Under the pieces are notes generated by a model, which searched no databases, was not told the DNA's origin, and was given only the letters and a program-made list of their open reading frames with translations. This document shows positions 8,492 through 16,862 of a DNA stretch of 64,000 bases, one piece after another (within the stretch, counting starts at the first letter, position 1; the number at the start of each line of letters is the position of its first letter). Source of the stretch: Streptomyces sp. NBC_01750 (GTDB taxonomy: Bacteria; Actinomycetota; Actinomycetes; Streptomycetales; Streptomycetaceae); NCBI RefSeq assembly GCF_035918095.1, contig NZ_CP109137.1, forward strand, positions 7,256,001-7,320,000, written 5' to 3'. The position numbers and the translations under genes are program-made.

Positions 8492-9378
8492 CGACCTTCA
8501 CCGAACTACTCCTCGGCGGACTCTCCATCGGCGCCGTCTACGCGCTGATCGCGCTCGGCTTCGTCGTTATCTTCAAGGCCACCGAAGTCGTCAACTTCGC
8601 CCACGCGTCCCTGCTTCTCGCAGGCGGCTATGTCACCGCCGTACTCCACGACGACATCGGTTTCTGGGGCGCGCTCGCCGTCGGCATCGCGGGCGCGGCC
8701 CTCGTCGGCGCGGCCGTGGAATTCCTCGTCATGCGCCGCTACCGGGGCTCCGACCACAGTGTCCTGGCCATTGTGACCATCGGCGTCGACATCCTCCTGA
8801 CCACCGAACTCACCCGGCGTATCGGCACGGACGTCCTTGCGCTCGGTGACCCGTGGGGCGACCGCGTCGTCACCATCGGGGACATCACCATCGCGCAGAC
8901 CCGTATCGCCGCCTTCGTTTCGGCGGCCCTGCTGATCACCGCGTTCCTGCTCGCCTTCCGGTACACCTCGTGGGGCGTGTCGATGCGCGCGGCGGCCGAG
9001 AATCCCGAGACCGCCGCGCTGATGGGAGTACGCCTGGGCCGGGTATCGCTCGCCGCCTGGGCGGTCGCGGGCGCGCTTGCCGCGGTCGCCGCGCTCTTCC
9101 TCACCGTGTTCCCGACCCCGGGGCTCGAACGCGCCACCTCGCTCGCCGCACTCAAGGCCTTCCCGGCGGCGATCCTCGGCGGGCTCGACTCCACCACCGG
9201 CGCGCTCGCGGGCGGTCTGATCGTCGGTGTCACCGAGTCCTTCGCCACCGGCTACCAGGGCGAACTGTCCTTCCTGGGCCGGGGGATCGGCGATCTCGCG
9301 CCGTATCTGGTGATGGTGTTCGTCCTGCTGCTCAGGCCCGCCGGGCTCTTCGGCACCAAGGAGCCCGCCCGTGTCTGA
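8488..9378 (+). CDS. livH: branched-chain amino acid-type ABC permease, LivH
   Basis: 296 residues from ATG 8488, which overlaps the livG stop. The N-terminus TELLLGGLSIGAVYALIALG and the motif FKATEVVNFAHASLLLAGGY are the LivH signature. About eight hydrophobic segments are visible, and the C-terminus has the conserved AFPAAILGGLDSTTGALAGG. It is one of the two inner-membrane subunits of the importer. An open frame continues upstream into livG but carries no LivH sequence. The 3' end overlaps livM by 8 bases. Confidence 0.95.
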   Translation: MTTFTELLLGGLSIGAVYALIALGFVVIFKATEVVNFAHASLLLAGGYVTAVLHDDIGFWGALAVGIAGAALVGAAVEFLVMRRYRGSDHSVLAIVTIGVDILLTTELTRRIGTDVLALGDPWGDRVVTIGDITIAQTRIAAFVSAALLITAFLLAFRYTSWGVSMRAAAENPETAALMGVRLGRVSLAAWAVAGALAAVAALFLTVFPTPGLERATSLAALKAFPAAILGGLDSTTGALAGGLIVGVTESFATGYQGELSFLGRGIGDLAPYLVMVFVLLLRPAGLFGTKEPARV

Positions 9379-10498
9379 GACGCTGAATACCCCAGAGGCA
9401 GACGCGGCAAAGAGTCTCAAGGCGTACGTGAAGAGTCCCAGGACGTACGTGAAGAGTCCCAAGGCATACGTCTGGATCGCCGGCACCGTCCTGCTCCTCG
9501 CCCTGCCCTTCTACCTCGACCGCTTCTGGCTGCAGGCCGGACTCTTCGCGATGGCCGCCGCGATCGGCGCGATCGGCATCAACCTCCTGACCGGCGCCAC
9601 CGGGCAGTTGTCCATGGGGCACGCCTTCTTCCTGGCGGTGGGCGCGTACAGCTACTGCGTCCTGGCGGGCGACAGCGGCGTGGAGAACGGCCATCGCCTC
9701 ATCGGACTCGGACTTCCGACCTGGCTCGCCGCCGTACTCGCGGTGCTCGTCGCGGGCGCGGCGGGCGGCCTGTTCAGCCCCATCGCGGGACGGCTGCGCG
9801 GCGCGTATCTCGGCATCGCCACGCTCGCGCTGATCTTCATCGGCCAGCACGTCCTCTTCAACGCCCATGATCTGACAGGAGGGTTCAACGGCCGGGCCGT
9901 TCCGCCACTCTCGCTCTTCGGCATCGACTTCGACGACAGCGAGACCGTCATCGCAGCCGTCCCGTTCCAGTCCGCCGAGAAGCTCTGGTACGTGGCACTC
10001 CTCGCCCTCATCGGCTGCGGCCTGTTCGCCCGCGGAGTGCTACGAGGCCGCCCCGGCCGCGCCATGAACGCCATCCGCGACCACCGCATCGCCGCGGGTG
10101 TCATGGGCGTCCCGGTCGCCCGCTACCGGGCCGCCGTCTTCGTCCTGTCCTCGATGTACGCGGGACTCGCCGGCGTACTGATCGCCCTGGTCTTCCAGCG
10201 GACCGTCCCCGAGTACTTCGGTGTGATCCTGTCGCTCGAATTCCTCGCGATGATCGTGATCGGGGGCCTCGGAACGGTCGCCGGCGCCGTCGTCGGCGCG
10301 GCCTTCGTATCCCTGCTGCCCCAGCTCCTCACCCACTACAGCGACGCCCTCCCGCTGGTCTCCGCCCCTGGTACGGGCGGTGTCTCACCCGGCGAGGCAT
10401 CGCGCTATCTGTACGGGGCCGCGATCGTCGCGGTCGTCCTCTTCCTGCCCGGCGGACTCACCCGTCTCATCACCTCACGCAAGACCCCTCAGGAGTAG
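9371..10498 (+). CDS. livM: branched-chain amino acid-type ABC permease, LivM
   Basis: 375 residues, GTG start at 9371 overlapping the livH end. After a short acidic N-terminus come three copies of a seven-residue unit (KSLKAYV, KSPRTYV, KSPKAYV), then a multi-pass membrane protein with INLLTGATGQLSMGHAFF and EFLAMIVIGGLGTVAGAVVG, both LivM hallmarks. A polar insertion near 9880-9980 sits before the conserved permease loop. It partners LivH. The basic repeat would lie at the cytoplasmic face just before the first membrane span and is not part of the family core. Confidence 0.95.
   Translation: MSETLNTPEADAAKSLKAYVKSPRTYVKSPKAYVWIAGTVLLLALPFYLDRFWLQAGLFAMAAAIGAIGINLLTGATGQLSMGHAFFLAVGAYSYCVLAGDSGVENGHRLIGLGLPTWLAAVLAVLVAGAAGGLFSPIAGRLRGAYLGIATLALIFIGQHVLFNAHDLTGGFNGRAVPPLSLFGIDFDDSETVIAAVPFQSAEKLWYVALLALIGCGLFARGVLRGRPGRAMNAIRDHRIAAGVMGVPVARYRAAVFVLSSMYAGLAGVLIALVFQRTVPEYFGVILSLEFLAMIVIGGLGTVAGAVVGAAFVSLLPQLLTHYSDALPLVSAPGTGGVSPGEASRYLYGAAIVAVVLFLPGGLTRLITSRKTPQE
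9410..9472 (+). repeat. three 21-bp tandem repeats in the livM 5' end
   Basis: Units at 9410-9430, 9431-9451 and 9452-9472 differ by only a few bases, each beginning AAGAGTC and ending TACGT plus G or C. The unit is a multiple of three and keeps the frame, encoding KS(L/P)(K/R)(A/T)YV three times. This is a recent in-frame duplication in the cytoplasmic tail of the permease. Confidence 0.9.
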
Positions 10499-10500
10499 AC

Positions 10501-11766
10501 ATGAAGCCACGTCTGTACGCGGCGGCGCTGGCCGCCGCCCTGACCCTGACCAGCGCCGGCCTCGCCGGATGCAGCTCGAAGGCCACCGACGGCGGCGGGA
10601 GCGAGAAGGACGCCGGAGGGGTGAAGACCGGTGACGGCGTCACGGCCAAGACCATCAACCTCGGCGTGCTGACCGACATGACCGGCGTTTACGCCTCGCT
10701 CGGCAAGAGCGTTACCCAGGCGCAGCAGCTGTGGGCGAAGCAGACCAACGCGGCCGGCGGTATCTGCGGCCGCACCATCGAGCTCACCGTCCGGGACCAC
10801 GGCTACGACCCGCAGAAGGCCGTCGCCGCGTACACCGAACTCGAACCGAAGGTGCTCGGCTTCTCCCAGTTCATCGGCTCGCCCTTCGTCGCCGCGGTCA
10901 AGGGCCGTATCGACGGCCAGGACAAGGCACTCGTGGTCCCGCAGGCCTGGTCGGCATCGCTGCTGGGCAGCCCGTACATCCGGGTCGTGGGAGCGACGTA
11001 CGACATCGAGACGATCAACGCGGTCGATTATCTGCTCAGCCAGAAGCGCATCGCCAAGGGCGACAAGATCGGTCATGTCTACTTCGAGGGCGACTTCGGG
11101 GAGAACGCGCTGAAGGGCTCGAAGTACGCGGCGCAGCAGGCGGGTCTGACCATCGTCGAGCAGAAGATCAAGCCGACCGACAACGACATGTCCGCCCAGG
11201 TCGCCGCGCTCAAGAAGGCGGGCGTCAAGGCGGTCGTCATCAGCGCCGGACCACGGCAGGCGGCCTCGCTGGTCGGCGTCGCCGCGGCGGGCGGCTTCAA
11301 GGTGCCCATGATCGGCAACAACTCCGCCTTCGCGCCTCAACTGCTGGCCACCGCGGCGGCGCCCGCGCTGACGAAGGACTACTACGTCGCCGCCTCCACC
11401 CTCCCCATCGGCGACTCGGGCGCCGGCCCGGCGAAGCTCGCAAAGGAGTACAAGGCCGCCTACCCCAAGGACGGGCTCGACAACGGAGTGGTCGCGGGCT
11501 ACACCGCCGCGAGCGTCTACGGCGAGGTGCTGAAGAAGGCCTGCGCGGCGAAGGACCTGACCAGGGAGGGCATCGACAAGGCGCTGCTCACCGTCTCCTC
11601 GTACGACAACGGCTTCGGCATCACGAACAACTTCTCCGACCCGGCGGCACCGTCGACCCGGCAGAGTCTGATCATGAAGCCGGACCTCAAGGTGCCGGGC
11701 GGTCTGAAGGTGGTGCGGCCGGCGACGGTGTCCAAGTCGGCGGAGTCGTACAAGACGGGCGGCTGA
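10501..11766 (+). CDS. livK: substrate-binding lipoprotein of the liv-type ABC transporter
   Basis: 421 residues. The N-terminus is a lipoprotein signal: basic start, hydrophobic stretch and lipobox LAGC, with Cys at about residue 22. The mature part is a type-1 periplasmic binding fold starting TINLGVLTDMTGVYASLGKS, with AAGGICGRTIELTVRDHGYD and GHVYFEGDFGENALKG. It captures the substrate outside the membrane for LivHM. It begins 2 bases after the livM stop. The binding pocket cannot be assigned to leucine, amide or urea from sequence alone. Confidence 0.93.
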   Translation: MKPRLYAAALAAALTLTSAGLAGCSSKATDGGGSEKDAGGVKTGDGVTAKTINLGVLTDMTGVYASLGKSVTQAQQLWAKQTNAAGGICGRTIELTVRDHGYDPQKAVAAYTELEPKVLGFSQFIGSPFVAAVKGRIDGQDKALVVPQAWSASLLGSPYIRVVGATYDIETINAVDYLLSQKRIAKGDKIGHVYFEGDFGENALKGSKYAAQQAGLTIVEQKIKPTDNDMSAQVAALKKAGVKAVVISAGPRQAASLVGVAAAGGFKVPMIGNNSAFAPQLLATAAAPALTKDYYVAASTLPIGDSGAGPAKLAKEYKAAYPKDGLDNGVVAGYTAASVYGEVLKKACAAKDLTREGIDKALLTVSSYDNGFGITNNFSDPAAPSTRQSLIMKPDLKVPGGLKVVRPATVSKSAESYKTGG

Positions 11767-11777
11767 GTCACCCGTCT

Positions 11778-11871
11778 GGGGGCAAGCCCCCGCCCCCGCC
11801 CCCTGCGTCGCTCAGCGGCGCGGACCAGGGGGCTACGCCCCCAGACCCCCGTATGCGGCCTTCGGCCGCAT
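11778..11871 (+). terminator. three short hairpins after livK
   Basis: GGGGGC/GCCCCC pairs at 11778-11791 (2-base loop) and at 11828-11842 (3-base loop), and ATGCGGCC/GGCCGCAT pairs at 11853-11871 around TTC. They lie within about 100 bases of the livK stop and precede the longer hairpin at 11874. The stacked arrangement is a strong candidate for the operon terminator. Confidence 0.65.
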
Positions 11872-11873
11872 GT

Positions 11874-11922
11874 CCTCAATCGCCGGACGGGCTTGAAAAT
11901 CAAGCCGGTCCGGCGATTGAGG
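11874..11922. terminator. 23-bp-stem hairpin of the CAATCGCCGGAC repeat type
   Basis: The left arm 11874-11896 begins CCTCAATCGCCGGAC and the right arm 11900-11922 ends GTCCGGCGATTGAGG. They pair over 23 positions with one mismatch around an AAA loop. The same arm sequence occurs alone at 1346-1360, and a variant hairpin is at 20954-20991. It is probably a bidirectional terminator, since the livK gene reads into it from the left and the decayed adenylation gene from the right. Confidence 0.8.
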
Positions 11923-11924
11923 CG

Positions 11925-12335
11925 CGTCCACAAAGGCGATCAGCCGTCCGGCCGTGACACGGTGTGCCATCCGGCCCCGGAACTCCAGCGGGTCCGAGCC
12001 GTCCTGCCGCTCGAGATCCCGGGTGGGCACCGCGTCACCGCCGCCGGGCGGTGTGAGCCAGATCTGCCCCTTGCGGATCCGCGCTGCGCAGCCGGGGAAC
12101 GGCTGCCCGAGACAGGCGTGCCGCGCGGGATCCTCGACCGGCAGCCGCGCGGGAGCCTCGACCGGCCCCGGCAGCCGGCCGGGTCTCGAACCAGGTCTCG
12201 CACCCGGCGACCTCGGTGGGCCCGTACACTCCGATCGGCCGCGCGCCCGGGGCGAGCCCCCGCCCCCGCCCCAGCCGCATCTGCGCGTCGAGCCGGAGCC
12301 GTTCTCCGCCGATCGCGACCGGCCGCAGCTCCTAC
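11925..12335 (-). pseudogene. remnant of an AMP-binding/adenylation enzyme
   Basis: Reading the minus strand from about 12335 gives AIGGERLRLDAQMRLG and then RPIGVYGPTEVAGCETWF (about 12235-12180), which match the A3 and A5 (YGPTE) motifs of adenylate-forming enzymes. After a frame change near 12175 the other frame gives LGQPFPGCAARIRKGQIWL (about 12120) and then DPLEFRGRMAHRV, resembling the A6 to A8 motifs. No N-terminal AMP-binding core and no complete C-terminal lysine motif is present. It is therefore a frameshifted, truncated copy of an acyl-CoA ligase or NRPS-type A domain. Confidence 0.65.
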
Positions 12336-12395
12336 AGTCCGTGCCGTCGTCCAGCAGCGAGGCCGGGGTGACCCGATCGGTGTCGGCCACGGGAC

Positions 12396-12438
12396 ATGAC
12401 GAGGGCCCGGGTGCGTATCGCACCCGGGCCCTCGTCAT
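12396..12438. terminator. perfect 20-bp-stem terminator after pssA
   Basis: The arm 12396-12415 (ATGACGAGGGCCCGGGTGCG) pairs base for base with 12419-12438 around a three-base TAT loop. It ends 14 bases beyond the pssA stop codon at 12453 and so most likely ends the psd-pssA transcript and probably the whole ethylmalonyl-CoA transcription unit. Confidence 0.85.
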
Positions 12439-12452
12439 GCACATGCACTGCT

Positions 12453-13313
12453 CTACGGGAGCTGCGCCGCCCTCGCCTCGCGGCGGTGCTCGCGGCGGTT
12501 GTCGCGGAACGTGTTCACACGCCGCGCCGTCGCGAAGAGCGGAATCGTCGCGGCCATCACGATCTGCAGCGCGCAGCCGGTCTGGAGCAGCACCTGACCG
12601 CCCGGAGCGTCGAATGCCCACGCCGCCAGCATCCCCATCGCCGCGACGATCCAGCCGAGCATCGCCACCGCGAGGACACCTCGCGGCTTGGGGTACTCGA
12701 CCCGGCTCACCATCAGCCATGCCGTGCCGATGATCGCCAGCAGCGTCGGGATGAACGGCAGCTCGAGCAGCACGATCGAGACGACCGTGAGCGCCCCGAA
12801 GGGGCTCGGCATGCCCTGGAACATGCCATCCTTCATGGTCACGCACGAGAACCTGGCAAGCCGCAGCACCACCGCCAGCAGCACCACGATCGCGGCCACC
12901 GCCGAGACCTTCTGCTGGGCGTCGTCCGCGACCATTCCGTACACGAGTACGAAGTACGCGGGGGCCAGCCCGAAGCTGATCAGGTCGGAGAGGTTGTCCA
13001 GCTCAGCGCCCATCGGCGAACTGCGCAGCTTGCGCGCCACGAGTCCGTCGCAGAGATCGAAGATCGCCGCGAGCAGCATCAGGATGACGGCGGTGGCGGC
13101 GCTGTTTCGCGCCATACCGCTCTCGTTGCTGCCGGTGAGGTGCGGGATGAGGATGCCGGTGGTGGTGAAGTACACCGCCATGAAGCCGCACGTCGCGTTA
13201 CCGAGCGTGAGGGTGTCCGCTATTGACAGCCGCAGTGAGAGCGGCATGTCCTCCGCGTCGTCCTCAGCCTCGGCGACCCAGCCGGCCTGTGTATCAGGAT
13301 CAATCACGGTCAA
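12453..13313 (-). CDS. pssA: CDP-diacylglycerol-serine O-phosphatidyltransferase
   Basis: 286 residues. It carries the CDP-alcohol phosphatidyltransferase signature DGLVARKLRSSPMGAELDNL followed by SD, with all the metal-binding Asp residues in place, embedded in about eight membrane spans. The enzyme makes phosphatidylserine from CDP-diacylglycerol and serine. The start shown is TTG at 13313, overlapping the psd stop by 14 bases; a GTG two codons later would give an 8-base overlap. Its product is the substrate of the upstream-encoded Psd, so the pair makes phosphatidylethanolamine. Confidence 0.93.
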   Translation of the reverse strand: MTVIDPDTQAGWVAEAEDDAEDMPLSLRLSIADTLTLGNATCGFMAVYFTTTGILIPHLTGSNESGMARNSAATAVILMLLAAIFDLCDGLVARKLRSSPMGAELDNLSDLISFGLAPAYFVLVYGMVADDAQQKVSAVAAIVVLLAVVLRLARFSCVTMKDGMFQGMPSPFGALTVVSIVLLELPFIPTLLAIIGTAWLMVSRVEYPKPRGVLAVAMLGWIVAAMGMLAAWAFDAPGGQVLLQTGCALQIVMAATIPLFATARRVNTFRDNRREHRREARAAQLP

Positions 13314-13947
13314 TTCGAGTCACCCCCGCAGTCGTGGTCTGGCCGACCTCGACAGCGACGTCGACACCTTCCGGAAGGTAGATGTCAACGCGCGATCCGA
13401 AACGGATCAAACCGATGCGCTCGCCCTGCTCGACCTTGGTCCCCTGCGGCAGATACGGCACGATCCGCCGGGCAACCGCGCCCGCGATCTGCACCATCTC
13501 GATGTCGCCGAGCTCGGTGTCGAAGTGCCAGACAACGCGCTCGTTGTTCTCGCTCTCCTTGTTGAACGCGGGAACGAAACCGCCGGGGATGTGCTCGACG
13601 GATGTCACGGTGCCCGCGAGGGGAGCGCGGTTGACGTGCACGTTCAGCGGGCTCATGAAGATCGCGACGCGAGTGCGTCCGTCCTTCCACGGCATGATGC
13701 TCTGCACCACACCGTCGGCGGGTGAGATGACGCGGCCCTGGGCGATCTCGCGCTCCGGGTCGCGGAAGAACCACAGCATGCCCGCCGCGAGCGCGGTGGT
13801 GGGCACGGCAATGGCCGCGGCACGCCTGGAGCGGCGCGCGCGGACCAGGCTGAGTGCGGCGGTGGCGACGGTCGGCAGAAGCCACGGCGATGCTCCGCGC
13901 GCGAGGCGGACGCGGCCGCGTGGTGCAGAGGTTTGGCTGTGGGGCAT
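13300..13947 (-). CDS. psd: phosphatidylserine decarboxylase (short pyruvoyl type)
   Basis: 215 residues from ATG 13947. It has one N-terminal hydrophobic hairpin, then WFFRDPEREIAQGRVISPADG and FMSPLNVHVNRAP, both strongly conserved in Psd. The C-terminal RFGSRVDIYLP contains the Gly-Ser site where self-cleavage makes the pyruvoyl cofactor; the short archaeal/actinobacterial class uses GS rather than LGST. The enzyme converts phosphatidylserine to phosphatidylethanolamine. It is coupled to pssA by overlap and lies 168 bases after the acyl-CoA dehydrogenase gene on the same strand. Confidence 0.93.
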   Translation of the reverse strand: MPHSQTSAPRGRVRLARGASPWLLPTVATAALSLVRARRSRRAAAIAVPTTALAAGMLWFFRDPEREIAQGRVISPADGVVQSIMPWKDGRTRVAIFMSPLNVHVNRAPLAGTVTSVEHIPGGFVPAFNKESENNERVVWHFDTELGDIEMVQIAGAVARRIVPYLPQGTKVEQGERIGLIRFGSRVDIYLPEGVDVAVEVGQTTTAGVTRIDRD

Positions 13948-14115
13948 GGATGACCTTCGTAGCGGATGATGCCGCGCTGGCAACGGGGGACGGCGGCTTT
14001 CGGGCGATGATATCGGTTGCCAGCCGCAACTGGGTAAGCCAGCAGCCGAGTCGGCGGCCGGAAGATGATGACAGGGTGTGATCCTCTTCGCGGCCATATC
14101 GACCCGAACGTGACA

Positions 14116-15321
14116 TCAACCCTGGAAGCGGTACTCCTCGAGCAGCCGACGACCAATGATCATTTTCTGGATCTCGGCGGTACCTTCACCGATCAGCAGC
14201 ATCGGAGCCTCACGGTAGAGGCGCTCGATCTCGTACTCCTTGGAGAAGCCGTAACCGCCATGGATGCGGAAGGCGTCCTCGACGACTTCCTTGCAGTATT
14301 CGGAGGCGAGGTACTTCGCCATCCCTGCCTCCAGGTCGTTTCGTTCCCCGGAGTCCTTTTTGCGTGCCGCGTTAACCATCATCGCATGTGCGGCCTCGAC
14401 CTTGGTAGCCATCTCGGCCAGCTTGAACTGGATCGCCTGGTGCTGGGCGATCGCCTTGCCGAAGGTGTGACGCTGCTGCGCATAGGAGACGCCCAGCTCG
14501 AAGGCACGCTGCGCGACTCCGCAGCCACGTGCCGCGACGTTGACCCGGCCGACTTCGACGCCGTCCATCATTTGGTAAAACCCTCGACCGGTGGTGCCGC
14601 CGAGTACCCGATTGGCCGGAATGCGCAGTCCGTCCATGATGAGCTCGGTGGTGTCGACACCCTTGTAGCCCATCTTGTCGATCTTCCCGGGGATGGTGAG
14701 GCCGGGGCGGACCTCTCCGAAGCCGGGCTCCTTCTCGACCAGGAAGGTCGTCATCGACTTATGGGGGGCTGTGCCCTCCGGGTGTCCTTCGTCACTCCGG
14801 CACAGAACGGCGACCAGATTGGACGTTCCGCCGTTCGTGAGCCACATCTTCTGGCCGGTCAGGACGTACTCGTCGCCGTCCTTGACGCCCTTGGACGTGA
14901 TCGCCGACACATCGGAGCCGAGAGCCGGCTCGGACATGGAGAACGCGCCACGCGTCTCGCCCAGCGCCATCCGCGGCAGGAAGGTGTCCTTCTGCTCCTG
15001 CGTGCCGTGCTGCTTGAGCATGTACGCCACGATGAAATGCGTGTTGATGATGCCCGAGACGGACATCCAGCCACGCGCTATTTCCTCGACGCAGAGCGCG
15101 TACGTGAGCAGCGACTCGCCCAGGCCGCCGTACTCCTCCGGGATCATCAGCCCGAACAGGCCGAGTTCCTTGAGTCCTTCGACGATCTGTGTCGGGTACT
15201 CGTCGCGGTGCTCCAGCTCGGTGGCGACAGGAATGATCTCCTTGTCGACGAAATCCCGGACGGTGGCCAGGATTTCCTGCTGGACGTCGGTCAGACCGTG
15301 GGTCTGGGCGAGTCGGCTCAT
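14116..15321 (-). CDS. mcd: acyl-CoA dehydrogenase, probable methylsuccinyl-CoA dehydrogenase
   Basis: 401 residues, the standard length of short/medium-chain acyl-CoA dehydrogenases. Visible are the N-terminal helical domain, TRGAFSMSEPALGSDVSAI and KMWLTNGG of the FAD/substrate domain, and GGYGFSKEYEIERLYREA followed by GEGTAEIQ, whose Glu is the usual catalytic base. Position in the operon after the mesaconyl-CoA hydratase assigns it to methylsuccinyl-CoA oxidation to mesaconyl-CoA. The Rhodobacter enzyme is longer at the N-terminus, so this shorter actinobacterial version is assigned by context rather than by direct match. Confidence 0.85.
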   Translation of the reverse strand: MSRLAQTHGLTDVQQEILATVRDFVDKEIIPVATELEHRDEYPTQIVEGLKELGLFGLMIPEEYGGLGESLLTYALCVEEIARGWMSVSGIINTHFIVAYMLKQHGTQEQKDTFLPRMALGETRGAFSMSEPALGSDVSAITSKGVKDGDEYVLTGQKMWLTNGGTSNLVAVLCRSDEGHPEGTAPHKSMTTFLVEKEPGFGEVRPGLTIPGKIDKMGYKGVDTTELIMDGLRIPANRVLGGTTGRGFYQMMDGVEVGRVNVAARGCGVAQRAFELGVSYAQQRHTFGKAIAQHQAIQFKLAEMATKVEAAHAMMVNAARKKDSGERNDLEAGMAKYLASEYCKEVVEDAFRIHGGYGFSKEYEIERLYREAPMLLIGEGTAEIQKMIIGRRLLEEYRFQG

Positions 15322-15323
15322 GG

Positions 15324-15836
15324 CTACTTCTCCTGTGCCTTCAGCTCCGGGCGGCCGGGCTGCTCGCCGCCGCGCTCCTTGATGTACGTCTCGGTCGGGA
15401 CCATCACCTTGCGCCGGAAGACGCAGACGAGGGTGCCGTCCTGCTTGTAGCCCTTGGTCTCGACGTAGACGATCCCGCGGTCGTTCTTGGACCTTGACGG
15501 AGTCTTGTCGAGGACCGTCGTCTCGCCGTAGATCGTGTCGCCGTGGAAGGTCGGCGCGACGTGCTTGAGCGACTCGACCTCCAGGTTGGCGATGGCCTTG
15601 CCGGAGACATCCGGGACCGACATGCCGAGGAGTAGCGAGTAGATGTAGTTCCCGACGACGACGTTCTTCCCGAAATCAGTCGTCTTCTCCGCATAGTTGG
15701 TGTCCATGTGGAGGGGGTGGTGATTCATGGTGAGCAGACAGAAGAGGTGGTCGTCGTACTCGGTGACCGTCTTCCCGGGCCAGTGCCGGTAGACCGCGCC
15801 GACCTCGAACTCTTCGTACGTGCGTCCGAACTGCAT
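15324..15836 (-). CDS. mch: MaoC-like hydratase, probable mesaconyl-CoA hydratase
   Basis: 170 residues, a single MaoC hot-dog domain: GKTVTEYDDHLFCLLTMNHH contains the Asp/His hydratase motif. NYAEKTTDFGKNVVVGNY and VAPTFHGDTIYGETTVL are typical of the family. In the ethylmalonyl-CoA pathway this enzyme hydrates mesaconyl-C1-CoA to beta-methylmalyl-CoA. The Rhodobacter enzyme has two such domains and is about twice as long; the single-domain form here may act as a dimer. It is separated from the flanking operon genes by 2 and 3 bases. Confidence 0.87.
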   Translation of the reverse strand: MQFGRTYEEFEVGAVYRHWPGKTVTEYDDHLFCLLTMNHHPLHMDTNYAEKTTDFGKNVVVGNYIYSLLLGMSVPDVSGKAIANLEVESLKHVAPTFHGDTIYGETTVLDKTPSRSKNDRGIVYVETKGYKQDGTLVCVFRRKVMVPTETYIKERGGEQPGRPELKAQEK

Positions 15837-15839
15837 CGC

Positions 15840-16862
15840 TTACGCCTCCGGGGCTTCGAACTTGGACGTGCGCTGCAGGCCCGCCGCGCGGCCCTTGCCC
15901 GCGACGACCAGTGCCATCTTGCGGCTGGCCTCGTCGATCATCTCGTCGCCGAGCATCGCCGAGCCCTTCTTACCGCCGGCCTCCGAAGTGCACCACTCGT
16001 AGGCATCCAGGATCAGCTCGGCGTGGTCGTAGTCCTCCTGGGAGGGCGAGAAGACCTCGTTGGCCGCGTCGACCTGGCCGGGGTGCAGCACCCACTTGCC
16101 GTCGAAGCCCAGCGCCGCCGCACGGCCCGCGACCTCGCGGTACGCGTCCACGTCGCGGATCTGCAGGAAGGGGCCGTCGATCGCCTGGAGGTCGTGTGTA
16201 CGGGCCGCCATCAGGATCCGCATCAGGATGTAGTGGTAGGCGTCCGCGCCGTAGCCGGGCGGCTGCTGGCCGACGACCAGGGTCTTCATGTTGATGGAGG
16301 CCATGAAGTCGGCCGGGCCGAAGATGATGGTCTCCAGTCGCGGCGAGGCGGCGGCGATCTCGTCGACGTTCACCAGGCCCTTGGCGTTCTCGATCTGCGC
16401 CTCGATGCCGATCCGGCCGACCTCGAAGCCCATCGTCTTCTCGATCTGGGTCAGCAGCAGGTCCAGCGCCTTGACCTGGGTGGCGTCCTGGACCTTCGGC
16501 AGCATGATGCAGTCGAGATTGGGGCCCGCGCCCTCGACGACCGTCACCACATCGCGGTACGTCCAGTGCGTCGTCCAGTCGTTGACCCGCACGACCCGGG
16601 TCTTGCCCGTCCAGTCGCCGTTGTTGAGCGCGTCGACGATGGTGTGCCTGGCGCCCTCCTTGGCGAGCGGTGCGCACGCGTCCTCCAGGTCGAGGAAGAC
16701 CTGGTCGGCCGGGAGGCCCTGGGCCTTCTCCAGGAAGCGCGGGTTGCTGCCCGGCACGGCGAGGCAGGAACGCCGCGGACGGAGACGGTTCACGGAACCC
16801 GGGGAGTCGGTCGCGGAGCGGCCGTCAGGCAGGGCGGTGGCGGGCGACGGGTGGGCGGTCAT
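15840..16862 (-). CDS. mcl: HpcH/HpaI (CitE-like) lyase, L-malyl-CoA/beta-methylmalyl-CoA lyase
   Basis: 340 residues. The CitE-type aldolase fold is shown by RRSCLAVPGSNPRFLEKAQG, DQVFLDLEDACAP (metal-binding acidic residues), RVNDWTTHWTYRD, and IEAQIENAKGLVNVDEIAAA with its conserved Glu. The enzyme cleaves beta-methylmalyl-CoA to glyoxylate and propionyl-CoA in the ethylmalonyl-CoA pathway. The start ATG at 16862 overlaps the ecm stop by ATGA, so it is translationally coupled to the mutase. Confidence 0.92.
   Translation of the reverse strand: MTAHPSPATALPDGRSATDSPGSVNRLRPRRSCLAVPGSNPRFLEKAQGLPADQVFLDLEDACAPLAKEGARHTIVDALNNGDWTGKTRVVRVNDWTTHWTYRDVVTVVEGAGPNLDCIMLPKVQDATQVKALDLLLTQIEKTMGFEVGRIGIEAQIENAKGLVNVDEIAAASPRLETIIFGPADFMASINMKTLVVGQQPPGYGADAYHYILMRILMAARTHDLQAIDGPFLQIRDVDAYREVAGRAAALGFDGKWVLHPGQVDAANEVFSPSQEDYDHAELILDAYEWCTSEAGGKKGSAMLGDEMIDEASRKMALVVAGKGRAAGLQRTSKFEAPEA

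Noticed and set aside
9410..9472. Short repeat array considered as CRISPR
   Set aside because: Units are contiguous without spacers, only 21 bases and in frame with livM, and there are no cas genes.
11925..12335. Considered as part of an NRPS biosynthetic cluster
   Set aside because: Only a frameshifted fragment of an adenylation domain remains, with no carrier, condensation or thioesterase domain around it.
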